NCBI GenBank assembly: GCA_037127315.1
Contig: JBBBDQ010001156.1
Span: 3,910,001 to 3,974,000 of the forward strand
Direction of reading: 5' to 3'
Length of the DNA: 64,000 bases
From: Ascarosepion bandense
Taxonomy: Eukaryota; Mollusca; Cephalopoda; Sepiida; Sepiidae
Position numbers and translations under genes: made by a program. The notes below the pieces were generated by a model. It saw nothing but the letters and a program-made list of their open reading frames with translations, searched no databases and was not told where the DNA came from. Each line of letters opens with the position of its first letter. The first letter of the stretch is position 1. This document shows, one piece after another, positions 55,804 through 64,000 of the stretch.

Positions 55804-57318
55804 AGTGTTAGTATTTTGCTCAGCTTCTGGAACGCGTCCTTTGCCATACCAATTCGCCTTCGGATCTCCGTGTCGCACTTTCCATTTTCAGTTAGGACAC
55901 TTCCTAGGTATTTAAATATTTGTACTTGCTTGATTCTGGTATCTCCCACATTTATTTGGCATTTTGTGTTGTACCTTTTGCTGATGACCATGCACTCAGT
56001 TTTCTTAAAGTTTATTTGTAGTCCTTTTTTGTCGTTCTCCACCGCTACCTTCTGTATGAGGTCTTGTAGTTTCCTTTCTGTGTCCGCAATCAGCACTGTA
56101 TCGTCTGCGTACCTTATGTTGTTCAAGTTGTGTCCTCCAACAACAAATCCTGGCGTGTCATCTAGGGTTCGCAAGATATTCTCGATGTACAGGTTGAACA
56201 AATCCGGTGAAAAGACACATTCTTGTCTTACGCCTCTTTCTATCTTTGTAAATCTACTGAGATCGTTACCTGTCCGTATGCAGGCCGTTTGTTGCCAGTA
56301 GAGATTCTTATGTCTTTGCCGAAAATATCGAGGCTGCCGAGCATCTCCATCAATTCTTTGTGTCGTATCTTGCCGAATGCCTTCGCATAGTCAATAAAAA
56401 ATAGGTACAAATCTTTCTTCATTTGTATTGCTCTTTCAGAGAGCATCCTAATCATGAATATAGCGTTCCTTGTTCCAGTGTCTTTGACGAACCCACACTG
56501 TTCCTGCCCTATCTCTGGCCTGATTCTGCTTCTCGCTCTATTCATCAGGATTCTGACCATCAGTTTGGTAATGTGGCTCATTAAGCTGATTTTTCTGTAT
56601 AGTTCACACTCGTTTGCGCCTGGTTTCTTCGGCAGTGCTATAAATATCGACTTGCATAGGTCGTCTGGTATTATTCCGCTGCTATAAATTTCGTTTATTA
56701 TGTCGGTAATGTTTTCTATGCCATATTCTTCTAAGGCTGTCAGCAGCTCTATCACTATGCCGCCTGGACCAGCTGCTTTGTTTCTGTTCATTTTGGCCAT
56801 TGCAGCTTCCACTTCGGATTTTAGTATTTCCGGTCCATCCATCTCCTTGTGTATTCTCGGTTGTTCTCGCTTGTCGCAAAAAAGATCCTTTATATATTCT
56901 TCCCATCGCTGGAGTATTTCCTCTTTCTCTAATATTATTGTTCCATCCTTGGATTTTATGCATCCTGTTGAGGAGCAGGTTTTTTGTCCTGTTAGTTCTC
57001 TTATCTCTTTATGCATCTCTGCTTTGTTGGTCCTGCTCAGTCTCTCTACTTCTTCGCATTTGTTGTTGAGCCATTCCTCTTTGGCTTGTCTGCATTTGTT
57101 CCTTATCTCCCTGTGGAGTTTCTTGTACTCTGCTCCATGTTTTGGCGTTATTTTTTTGTCTCCTTTGCATCATGTGGAGGATCTCTTCGGTCATCCACTC
57201 GTTTTTTCTTCTGCGTCTAATTTCCTTTGGGGCTATGTTATTCACTGAGGTCACCATCGCTTCTTTTAGTGACTCCCATTTTGAGTACCCTTTTCCAATT
57301 TGTTCTTCATATTTCTTT
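55803..57318 (-). pseudogene. LINE family R, RT region (near intact)
   Basis: Minus strand. Reads GKGYSKWESLKEAMVTSVNN, EIRRRRKNEWMTEEILHMM, then (56240-57016) EKEEILQRWEEYIKDLF, KAAGPGGIVIELL, LCKSIFIALPKKPG, ISLMSHITKLMVRIL, EQCGFVKDTGTRNAIFM and FIDYAKAFGKIRHKEL. One frameshift follows KDIRIS; the new frame has GVRQECVFSPDLFNLYIENI and NNIRYADDTVLIADTERK (catalytic YADD), then FKYLGSVLTENGKCDTEI. It ends at LSKIL, cut by the SINE head at 55733. Only about three breaks in ~490 codons, so a young copy. Confidence 0.92.
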
Positions 57319-57640
57319 TACCCCGATAAAATTCTTTTCTCTCATAACGCCTAGCAAGCAAAAGAACACATAGTGTTTAGCGTTCGTCAAAGACGGTCCC
57401 ACATTACTACAAAAAGAACAGACCTCGAGGGTGAAAGCCTTTCGGCGCAGAATGAAAACTATGATATCTTTAATAAACTTGCCCAACGGGACTACTACCA
57501 TGCGGTGAAAGGTGTGATGTAGGGTCTCCACTACCCAAGCCCGCCGAATCAAAATCTTTTGCCAGCCCAAAGTGCCCTTCGAATAATTAGTGAGTGATGT
57601 CTCATCATTATTGAGGTATTTCAACCAGGAAATTGAAAGA
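57319..57640 (-). pseudogene. Possible LINE C-terminus with zinc-binding motif
   Basis: An open frame of 105 residues contains GWQKILIRRAWVVETLHHTF, FILRRKAFTLEVCSFCSN, then HYVFFC. The C-x2-C ... H-x4-C arrangement suggests an RVT-type zinc-binding module seen at the end of some LINE ORF2 proteins. Family not certain. Confidence 0.5.
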
Positions 57641-57846
57641 CATATTGAGCAAGCCTCCGACTTCGTAAGACCGAACTCGTCTAGCAGATCACCTTGAACG
57701 AACCCTCTATCTACAACTTAATGGAATAATGCCTGACGTCGGAGTAACTATCCGTCAGAGGAGCAGAAAAGTAATTTGACACTCACGGTAGAAATAACTT
57801 CCTTCTTAGGCTCTTTCTCGCATGAGTGCACACTTCTCGAGTATTT

Positions 57847-58146
57847 GTAGTGCAGTGGATACCGGCTCGGAACGAGAAATCGGAGAACCGAGTTCGAATT
57901 TCAGTTGAATTCCTGTCATTAACTTACGCGCAAATACCATTGGGAATGGTATTAGTCCGTCGCTTCTCCCCCCAGTTATGGGTTAAATAGCAAGACAGAT
58001 TGGGTTCTCTAACCTTCGTTGGCAAATAGTCTACGGCAGAAAGTAATAGTAACCTACTGCGGGAAAATCTTCTTCCCAGTCAGTCATGTCACTTTCGAGA
58101 CATGATCGCCCAAGCGTGCATCACGTATGGCACTTAACTGACAGAC
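57847..58146 (+). mobile_element. tRNA-derived SINE
   Basis: Nearly full length, first few bases replaced; 3' hairpin with one mismatch. Confidence 0.9.
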
Positions 58147-58263
58147 ACATAAGTTCTCATAAGAGATTTCATCCTTGAAATTCCTGGATGTCTACTATGA
58201 TATTCATTAATATCCGTTTTTGTAATATGGTAGGTATTATTACTCTTTAAGCAAACTTGTTTT

Positions 58264-58520
58264 AGATGTGCGTCGATATTGGCTCGGGACGTGAAATTGG
58301 AGAGCCGAGTTCGAATTACAGTTGAATTTGTTGCATTAACTAACACGCAAATACACTTTCTCCCTCCGGCTATGGGTTAAATAGCTGGACAGACTGGGTT
58401 CTATTAATTTTACCGCGGAAACTAATTGTAACCTACTGCGGGAAAATCTTCTGCACAGTCAGTCATGTCGCTTTCGAGACATGATCGCCCAAGCGTGTAT
58501 CACGTATGAAACTTAACAAA
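58264..58520 (+). mobile_element. tRNA-derived SINE
   Basis: A-box region deleted (ATGTGCGTCGATATTGGCTC) and about 35 bp of the body missing. Confidence 0.85.
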
Positions 58521-58639
58521 CTAATGCAAAGCCCAGTACACCGTCACATAACGAGTTCACGAGTAAGCTTTTAAGTGTGGATTTTGTTTTAAAAATCGTC
58601 TTTCTTTCTTTAGTGTTTTATTATTTTAAACATGTCTAA

Positions 58640-58940
58640 GGATGTGCGTTGTGGAGCATTGGATATCGGCTCGGGACGAGAAATCGGGGGGCCGAGTTCG
58701 AATTCCAGCCGAATTCATTGCATTCACTTACGCGCAAATACCCTTGAGAAAGGTATTAATCCGTCTATTCCTTCCAGTTATGGGTTAAATAACAGGACAG
58801 ATTGCTTTGTCGGCAACTAGTCTACCGCAGAAAGCAATGGCAACGTACTGCGGAATAATCTTCTACCTATTCAGTCATGTTTGTTTCGAGACATGATCGC
58901 CCAAGCGTGTATCACGTCTGGCACTTAACTGACTGACTGA
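58640..58940 (+). mobile_element. tRNA-derived SINE
   Basis: Full-length, ending in ACTGACTGACTGA. Third same-strand copy within 1.1 kb. Confidence 0.9.
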
Positions 58941-59129
58941 CTTGTTCTATTCGTAGTTTCATTCCTCCAAGGTGAAATGGTAGTTCGCATAATAAATTTT
59001 TAATTTATATTTCACATTTTAATGCTGCAATCACAGTATCATCAAACAATCCAGTATTCTGGGCATCAATATTGATAAACCGTCCACTTGTTCTAATTTT
59101 TGGACGGTTGGTCTTCCATCCTAAAATCG

Positions 59130-59545
59130 TAATTTGATAAGATGTTACCGTAACTTTATAATCTGTTCGTGATACGCGTAGGACTTCATTTTACGAAATA
59201 GATGTTGATCTTGGAGGTCTGTGGTCAGTCTGCAAATAAAAATTCTTCCGTGTATAAATGTGTTATTTTTTTTACTGCAAATATTAACAATAACGCCTCG
59301 ATTTTGCTGTAGTTTTTCTGCCGGTAGTATCGAACGCGAAGCATGTGCATCGGCTTTCATGTTACCGTCAACATCTTTATATAGAATTACGCTCTTATAC
59401 CAATATTACTAGCATCTAAAGCCAATACGATTTCTGCTTTGGTAATGCGCTAATGATAAGCCTGACTTTAGTATTTTCTTGATTTCTTCAGACGTCTTTT
59501 CACTCCTATCACTCCAGTTCCACTTTACGCTCTTTTTAAGCCAAT
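59130..59545 (-). pseudogene. Ty3/gypsy RNase H region (broken)
   Basis: Minus strand: LKNWLKKSVKWNWSDRSEKT, EEIKKILKS, then DASNIG-like, ILYKDVDGNMKADAHASRSI, LPAEK and FIHGRIFI. These are the RT-RNase H connection and RNase H of a Ty3/gypsy Pol, with stops and shifts. Continues from 59968-60182 across an inserted LINE. Confidence 0.82.
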
Positions 59546-59551
59546 TTTTCA

Positions 59552-59958
59552 GTGGTGCTCCCTAAGTATAAATTTGCACGAGATACTAGATTAGCAACAA
59601 GGTCCCACCCTTTTACAGTGAAACAGATATAATGTGACCGCAATTTCTACTCTAACAACTTTTTTCTCGCACTTCCCGCCTGTGGAACTCCCTTTCATAT
59701 ATTTGCTTCCCCGACAGCTACAATGTCCAGGAATTTAAATGTAAGGTCAATAGACACCTCTTATCACACTAACTCGCTTCCATTCTCTCAAACACTTTTC
59801 CCATCTATCCAACCCCCATCCTCGGTATCCTCATCCGTCTATCACCCTCCTCTCGACATTTCCTATAACTAACCACTCTTTCTCATCACTTTCCTCTATG
59901 TAGCCCCATGCGCAATAGTGGCAGTGGAATGCTTTGCTTGGAGTGAAATGATTAAAAA
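59552..59958 (+). pseudogene. LINE family A 3' fragment inserted in gypsy
   Basis: RDTRLATRSHPFTVKQI-like and SRTSRLWNSL-like sequence, tail CTTGGAGTGAAATGATT plus poly-A. Its insertion splits the gypsy remnant. Confidence 0.82.
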
Positions 59959-59967
59959 AAAATTCTC

Positions 59968-60182
59968 AAGTTCTGCATATTAGGTATGCAACCTTTATTA
60001 TAATATGCTAGTCTTAAAAATGCTTGTAGCCAAGTAATGTTTGTTGGGGAACGCGTATTCATAATGTCCTTTGCTCTCAACGGATCTGGTTGACGACCAT
60101 TTTTGACAATAATTTTGTGCTAGTTACTTGATATTAGGCAAAAACAATTCGCACTCTTCTTCACTGAGTTTGTTTTGCGGTC
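59968..60182 (-). pseudogene. Ty3/gypsy RT C-terminus (broken)
   Basis: Minus strand: KLSEEECELFLPNIK, then KNGRQPDPLRAKDIMN, SPTNITWLQAFLRLAYY and IPNMQNLR, the block after the YxDD motif in Ty3/gypsy RT. Confidence 0.82.
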
Positions 60183-60650
60183 TCCTCCCTCTAAAGAGAT
60201 TATGTTGGATTCTTCCACCTACTATAAGATTAGTCGGAATAGGTGGCCTTTGGAGGGCAGTCGAATTGATTTAAGCTGCGTCTCTGTCCTCGGGCAGAGT
60301 GCGGCTTGGTTGTATGCCTGCCCAAGGAGGGACATGCCGTTGAAGGAAATTGAACTGAAGAGTGCCAGACCCCAGTGGGCCATCCCCGCAGGCTTTACCT
60401 CTCCTTCGGGAGGGGGGCTGAGTTTATTGCTCGGCGCCTGAGACGTCCCCAGAAAAAGAAGTGCCGAGAGGTTTGAGAAATTTTTCTGCGGCACTGCCGA
60501 TAAACCCACCTAAATACTGACTTTGTGGTGGATGCAAAAGCAACTACCAACGGTCGAATTGATTGAACGTAGGACAATCGACACACTCACGTCGTGTAAT
60601 ACTCTTCTGCTGTATTTACTGTTAAATATACAATATTTCTATAACACATG
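60183..60650. other. GC-rich insert inside gypsy remnant, unidentified
   Basis: Distinctly more GC-rich than the surroundings. Contains a CTCTCCTTCGGGAGGG hairpin and an open frame on each strand (minus 60222-60509 starts MGLSAVPQKNFSNL). I recognise neither protein. It interrupts the RT between KIYESLD-like and KLSEEEC sequence. Confidence 0.5.
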
Positions 60651-60699
60651 TTTTGTTATTTCTTAAAACATTCACTTGTTCACAAGAGTTCAATCCAAA

Positions 60700-61021
60700 C
60701 TCTCGTATATTTTAAACATTCTTGTTACATACTGGATACGTTGTTCCCGAGATAAATTCACAATCTGAAAGCACTAGGGTCCATTGCTTGTTGAAATATG
60801 GCCCAAAAGGAAGGCGTCTGAATTTATACAAACCCTTGAACGTATTTATCGTTATTGACTCCGAACATTCTTCTTCAGCTGGTATTTGCAAATCCACATA
60901 CAGAAAGATTCATATTCAAAAAACTTTTGTATTGTTTAATTTCGCAAAACTTTTCGTGGGACTTGGTAATGGGTCGTTATACAATTCTATAAATTTGTTT
61001 AATTCAGTTAAAAATCAGCGG
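60700..61021 (-). pseudogene. Ty3/gypsy RT N-terminal region (broken)
   Basis: Minus strand: KFIELYNDPLPSPTKSFAKL, NNTKVF, then VDLQIPAEEECSESITINTF and KGLYKFRRLPFG, with a shift before the YxDD box, which is not intact. Cut at its 5' side by the 5S-like sequence. Confidence 0.85.
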
Positions 61022-61140
61022 GCTTACGGCCTATCACGTTGAATACACCGGTTCTCGCTCGATCACCAAAGTTAAACAACGTTGAGCCTGGTCAGTACTT
61101 AGATGGGTGACCGCTTGGGAATACCAGGTGCTGTAAGCGT
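61022..61140 (+). rRNA. 5S rRNA-like sequence (probable pseudogene)
   Basis: Full 5S-length match: GCTTACGGCCTATCACGTTG, ACACCGGTTCTCG, GATCACCAAAGTTAAACAAC, AGCCTGGTCAGTACTTAGAT, GGGTGACCGCTTGGGAATAC and GGTGCTGTAAGC. Compared with typical animal 5S it carries many G-to-A and C-to-T changes (ACCAAAGTTAAACAACG for ACCGAAGTTAAGCAACG). It is solitary, not in an array, and a SINE starts 8 bp downstream. Confidence 0.85.
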
Positions 61141-61148
61141 ATAGTGAC

Positions 61149-61306
61149 GGATGTGCGTTGTGGTGCAGTGGATATCGGCTCGGAAAGAGAAATCGGTGAG
61201 CCGAGTTCGAATTCCAGTTGAATGCCCTGTATTCACTTAGGCACTGTTACCCTTCGGAAAGGTATTAATCCGTCCATTCCCTCCAGTTATGGGTTAAATA
61301 ACAAGG
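61149..61306 (+). mobile_element. tRNA-derived SINE, 5' half
   Basis: Head, A and B boxes and body to TTATGGGTTAAATAACA, then replaced by unrelated sequence. Confidence 0.88.
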
Positions 61307-61612
61307 GTAGGACTTGGGGACCCTGCTCTTAAAAACAAATCCCAATGAATCGTGAAAAGAAAAACGTTGTAAAAATAAAATAACCTTACCCAAAAATCAT
61401 TGGTTATGACCTTAAATGATCCCATAAGGATTGATTAGTCGTTAAACCTCAAAACAAACAAAAATCAGCACAGACATTATCTTTTTCCTTCACATACACA
61501 GCTGTTGCTACCTATTTTCTTTTTCTTTAACTTGTAACTTGTCCACTTATATTTTTGCAATAAATATTTATAGGTTAATTTCATAACTCGAATAAATACA
61601 TCCATTTATCTA

Positions 61613-62334
61613 TCTAAACTTATTTATAAATGGAACTTTGTCTGTGTGTGTGTGTGTCTGTGTGTGTGTGTGTCCGTTATCTATAGACTCCGAAACGGCT
61701 GAACCGATTTTCTTGAAAATTTACACAGTTGTATTATAAGCGTCTACGAGTGTTCTTAGCTAGATTTTATGTCGAGGTACCCCCGATAAATATCGAAAAT
61801 CGATAATCGAATAAATCGGGTTATAGAAGGAGTGGTCCGATTTTAATCAAATTTGATACATTCATAGACAAAGACATAAGAAACGATATTCAAACGTTCC
61901 AAGGTTGCAGTTCTTACAACAGTGCAGAAAATCGATAATATATATAAAAGGCAAGATGTTTCAGTGTGTCTGTTTAGCTGCCTGTATGTCTGTATTTTTT
62001 TCAGCCTTTTTATTTTAGTTTTTGCTTCGGGTTTGGGTCTACGTAGATATAATTGTAGTTCTTAGTCTCAACCATGATACCATTTACTCAGAGGACTTAT
62101 TTAGCCTTCAAAATTCAGTCTACGACGAAAACAACTTATTTGATATCGATACCAGGAAATCAAAATTTGACTTATATCCATTCATTTTTCTTTCATTCTA
62201 CGGTTTAGCTTTAACTGGAAACAACAATTGCTTTTTAGTCTTTCGTACCAACGTCTAAAGAGTCTGAGCTCCAGGACCATGGATTAGTTTTAAAGCTTTC
62301 ATTACACCAGAGCAACGGCGGGCTATACTGCTAG
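61613..62334 (+). mobile_element. Non-autonomous Helitron, complete
   Basis: Best copy: host A at 61612, then TCTAAACTTATTTATAAATG; GGCTGAACCGATTTTCTTGA; CGATAAATATCGAAAATCG; a 3' AGCAACGGCGGGC hairpin remnant; CTAG at 62331-62334; host T at 62335. Insertion between A and T, TC start, CTRR end and a subterminal hairpin are the Helitron hallmarks. No RepHel. Confidence 0.9.
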
Positions 62335-62335
62335 T

Positions 62336-62646
62336 TTCTGAATAAGTTTGGAGTATTTTTAACACATAAGCATTTTTATACGGTCATTTACTCAAGCCAA
62401 TAACAGGATACCCATATTCAGATCAGATTTCTTAGCCCATTTTAATCTGTTAGTGTACATGAATACGAGAACCCTGTCGGAAAATACAACAAACATCTGT
62501 ATCGTTGGTAACTACACACGTTACAACATGACAGGAATCAGTATCGCAACTTACTCTAAACTTGAGTTCATAGACATCTTTATTCAGTACACAGAAATTA
62601 CACAGCCATTTAAGAATATTGATATAGAAAAGCAACACACCCAGAC
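62336..62646. other. Spacer, nothing recognised
   Basis: Short open frames on both strands without a known family. Confidence 0.5.
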
Positions 62647-62955
62647 AGTCAGTCAGTTAAGTGCCATACGTGAAACACGCTTGGGCGATCATGTCTCGAA
62701 AGTAACATGAGTGACTGGGCAGAAGATTATCCCGCAGTAGGTTGCCGTTGCTTTCTGCGGTAGATTGGTTGCCAGCCAAGGCTATAGAACCCAAATCTAT
62801 CCTGTCATTTAACCCATAACTTGAAGGAAGAGACGGATTAATACCTTTCCCAAGGGTATTTGCGCGTAAGTGAATGCAATAAATTCAACTGGAATTTGAA
62901 CTTAGCTCCCCGATTTCTCGTTCCGAGCCGATCTCCACTGCACCTCAATGCACAC
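62647..62955 (-). mobile_element. tRNA-derived SINE
   Basis: Full-length minus-strand copy; B box reads TTCAAATTCC and the 3' hairpin has a mismatch. Confidence 0.9.
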
Positions 62956-63122
62956 CCAGTACCATACGAGAACAACTGGAGAGCCCGCAATTTTTACCCC
63001 ACGACAATTGCCGACACACAGACATGATTACGCGAAGTGAGATTTCCAGAAAATGATGAGTTAAGTTATCATCTGTTTATCAGACAGACCATATGCCTCA
63101 CCCATATGCCACACCCATATAC

Positions 63123-63596
63123 TGTAATATAACAATCTGGCCCCACCCGAGGAAGTGATGCAAGCGATGGTGTTTCCCGTCGGTGAAGGGGTCGGCGAAA
63201 CGACAAGACAGGTGTTTGTGAAATACATCCTGTCGAGGCCGGAGCGGATGTCGTTTGACCTTATTTCCGACAGCGGCGGAAATGACTACGGAGGCAAACA
63301 GAACAGGTGTCTCTGGGAATTACGTAGGCGTTGCGTGGGCGAGGCAAAACCGGAAGGAAAGTCCCGGTTCTAGAAGACTATATAAAGACCTCGACACACG
63401 GATTCGCTAGCAGAGAACGGCCAGTGGAAGCAGAGAAACACCACAGGCAAGACTACACTCCCGTCAACCCATTCTATGTGCGCTCTCACTCTCCTGTTCT
63501 CTATTCCACACGGTTCGTCGTCATTAATAAAAATATAACCTTATATTTTTATATATGCGTGTTTGTTGTTTTGTCGTCGTACGGCGATATATAACA
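63123..63596 (+). mobile_element. Solo LTR (Ty3/gypsy-type) with ATAC target duplication
   Basis: 474 bp starting TGTAATATAACA and ending ATATATAACA (TG...CA), flanked on both sides by ATAC (63119-63122 and 63597-63600). Inside are a TATA box (TATATAAAG near 63379) and an AATAAA signal at 63526, in the right order for a plus-strand LTR. GC-rich U3. No primer-binding site or polypurine tract partner seen nearby, so a recombined solo LTR. Confidence 0.85.
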
Positions 63597-63744
63597 ATAC
63601 CTCAACGTTACACCTGGACACGAAACCCAAAATCACAAATTTTCGAGTATGCGTCGATTAAAGGAAACTCAATTCCTCAACCATTCCTCATAGCTATCCA
63701 CTTTATCATATCCATGACTTTGCGTCAGAACTACAGAGTACCCA

Positions 63745-63845
63745 CGTAATCTTTTCTAAGATTTACCTAATTAAGGAATTCTACCAAATCATCAAGGCTA
63801 CGGACGACATTCCAAAAACTGCTATTAGCACACCATTTGGCCAAT
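63745..63845 (+). pseudogene. Ty3/gypsy RT fragment
   Basis: Reads FSKIYLIKEFYQIIKATDDI, PKTAISTPFG, the RT block with the first catalytic aspartate position changed to Y (FSKID in relatives). A different subfamily from the 59-61 kb remnant. Confidence 0.78.
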
Positions 63846-63902
63846 AAGACTCAACACATCCTTTAGAGTGGTTATAAATTATAATTAATTTCCATGAGCT
63901 AA

Positions 63903-63961
63903 ATTGGCTCATTTCATCAGACCGAATGGAACGAATATCGTGTGGTCTGATGAAATGAGCC

Positions 63962-63964
<3 letters not shown>
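63903..63964. repeat. Perfect 21-bp inverted repeat, 20-nt loop
   Basis: Arm ATTGGCTCATTTCATCAGAC(C) at 63903-63923 pairs without mismatch with 63944-63964. The plus strand right arm contains CTGATGA. (TA)n follows to the window end. Confidence 0.9.
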
Positions 63965-63999
<35 letters not shown>

Positions 64000-64000
64000 T
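63965..64000. repeat. (TA)n microsatellite
   Basis: TA run to the end of the window. Confidence 0.95.

Noticed and set aside
60222..60509. Possible host protein starting MGLSAVPQ
   Set aside because: Open frames exist on both strands of a GC-rich insert and no family is recognisable; kept only as an unidentified insert.
61022..61140. Functional 5S rRNA gene
   Set aside because: Too many transitions in otherwise invariant positions, single copy, embedded in transposon remnants.

Overview
The window looks like intergenic DNA from a large, repeat-rich invertebrate genome. I favour a mollusc, probably a cephalopod of the octopus/squid type. The reasons are the density of tRNA-derived SINEs, non-LTR retrotransposons, Penelope-like elements and hammerhead-bearing repeats, the very abundant (TA)n, (TTC)n and (TATC)n arrays, and the lack of any recognisable host exon. 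This is an inference from repeat content; no species-specific gene was seen. Most open frames here are decayed transposon coding or translations of microsatellites.

Layout. 0-7 kb: tandemly iterated 3' ends of one LINE family, fragments of a second LINE family, and a nested palindrome of two tRNA-headed hammerhead repeats (retrozyme-like, 3152-3524 and 4568-4969) around an inverted pair of Penelope-type terminal repeats. 7.8-11.8 kb: a pyrimidine-rich minisatellite with a higher-order structure. 12-24 kb: more terminal-repeat palindromes, mariner, Helitron, MITE, 5S-like, SINE and LINE pieces. 24-36 kb: an inverted (twin-primed) LINE copy, a 52-bp satellite, a 73-bp AT-rich satellite and a near-perfect Penelope-type palindrome. 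36-48 kb: Tc1/mariner and RTE remnants, a Penelope C-terminus and two more retrozyme-like copies. 48.4-50.4 kb: the best-preserved element, a 5'-truncated Penelope-like retroelement with RT and GIY-YIG regions, flanked by inverted terminal repeats that each contain a hammerhead core. 50-64 kb: Helitrons, a composite (TATC)n array, a LINE with a long coding stretch, clustered SINEs, a broken Ty3/gypsy polyprotein, a 5S rRNA-like copy, a solo LTR with a 4-bp target duplication, and a perfect 21-bp hairpin.

The unifying theme is self-cleaving-RNA architecture. A CUGANGA - hairpin - GAAA core recurs in several unrelated-looking repeat families: tRNA-headed monomers resembling animal retrozymes, an RT-encoding Penelope-like element, and several inverted terminal-repeat pairs with little or no coding left. 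Penelope-like elements are a plausible source of RT for the non-coding retrozymes, so the window may hold both the autonomous and the parasitic side of one ribozyme-based system. Most of these elements abut (TA)n tracts, suggesting a shared target preference or tail.
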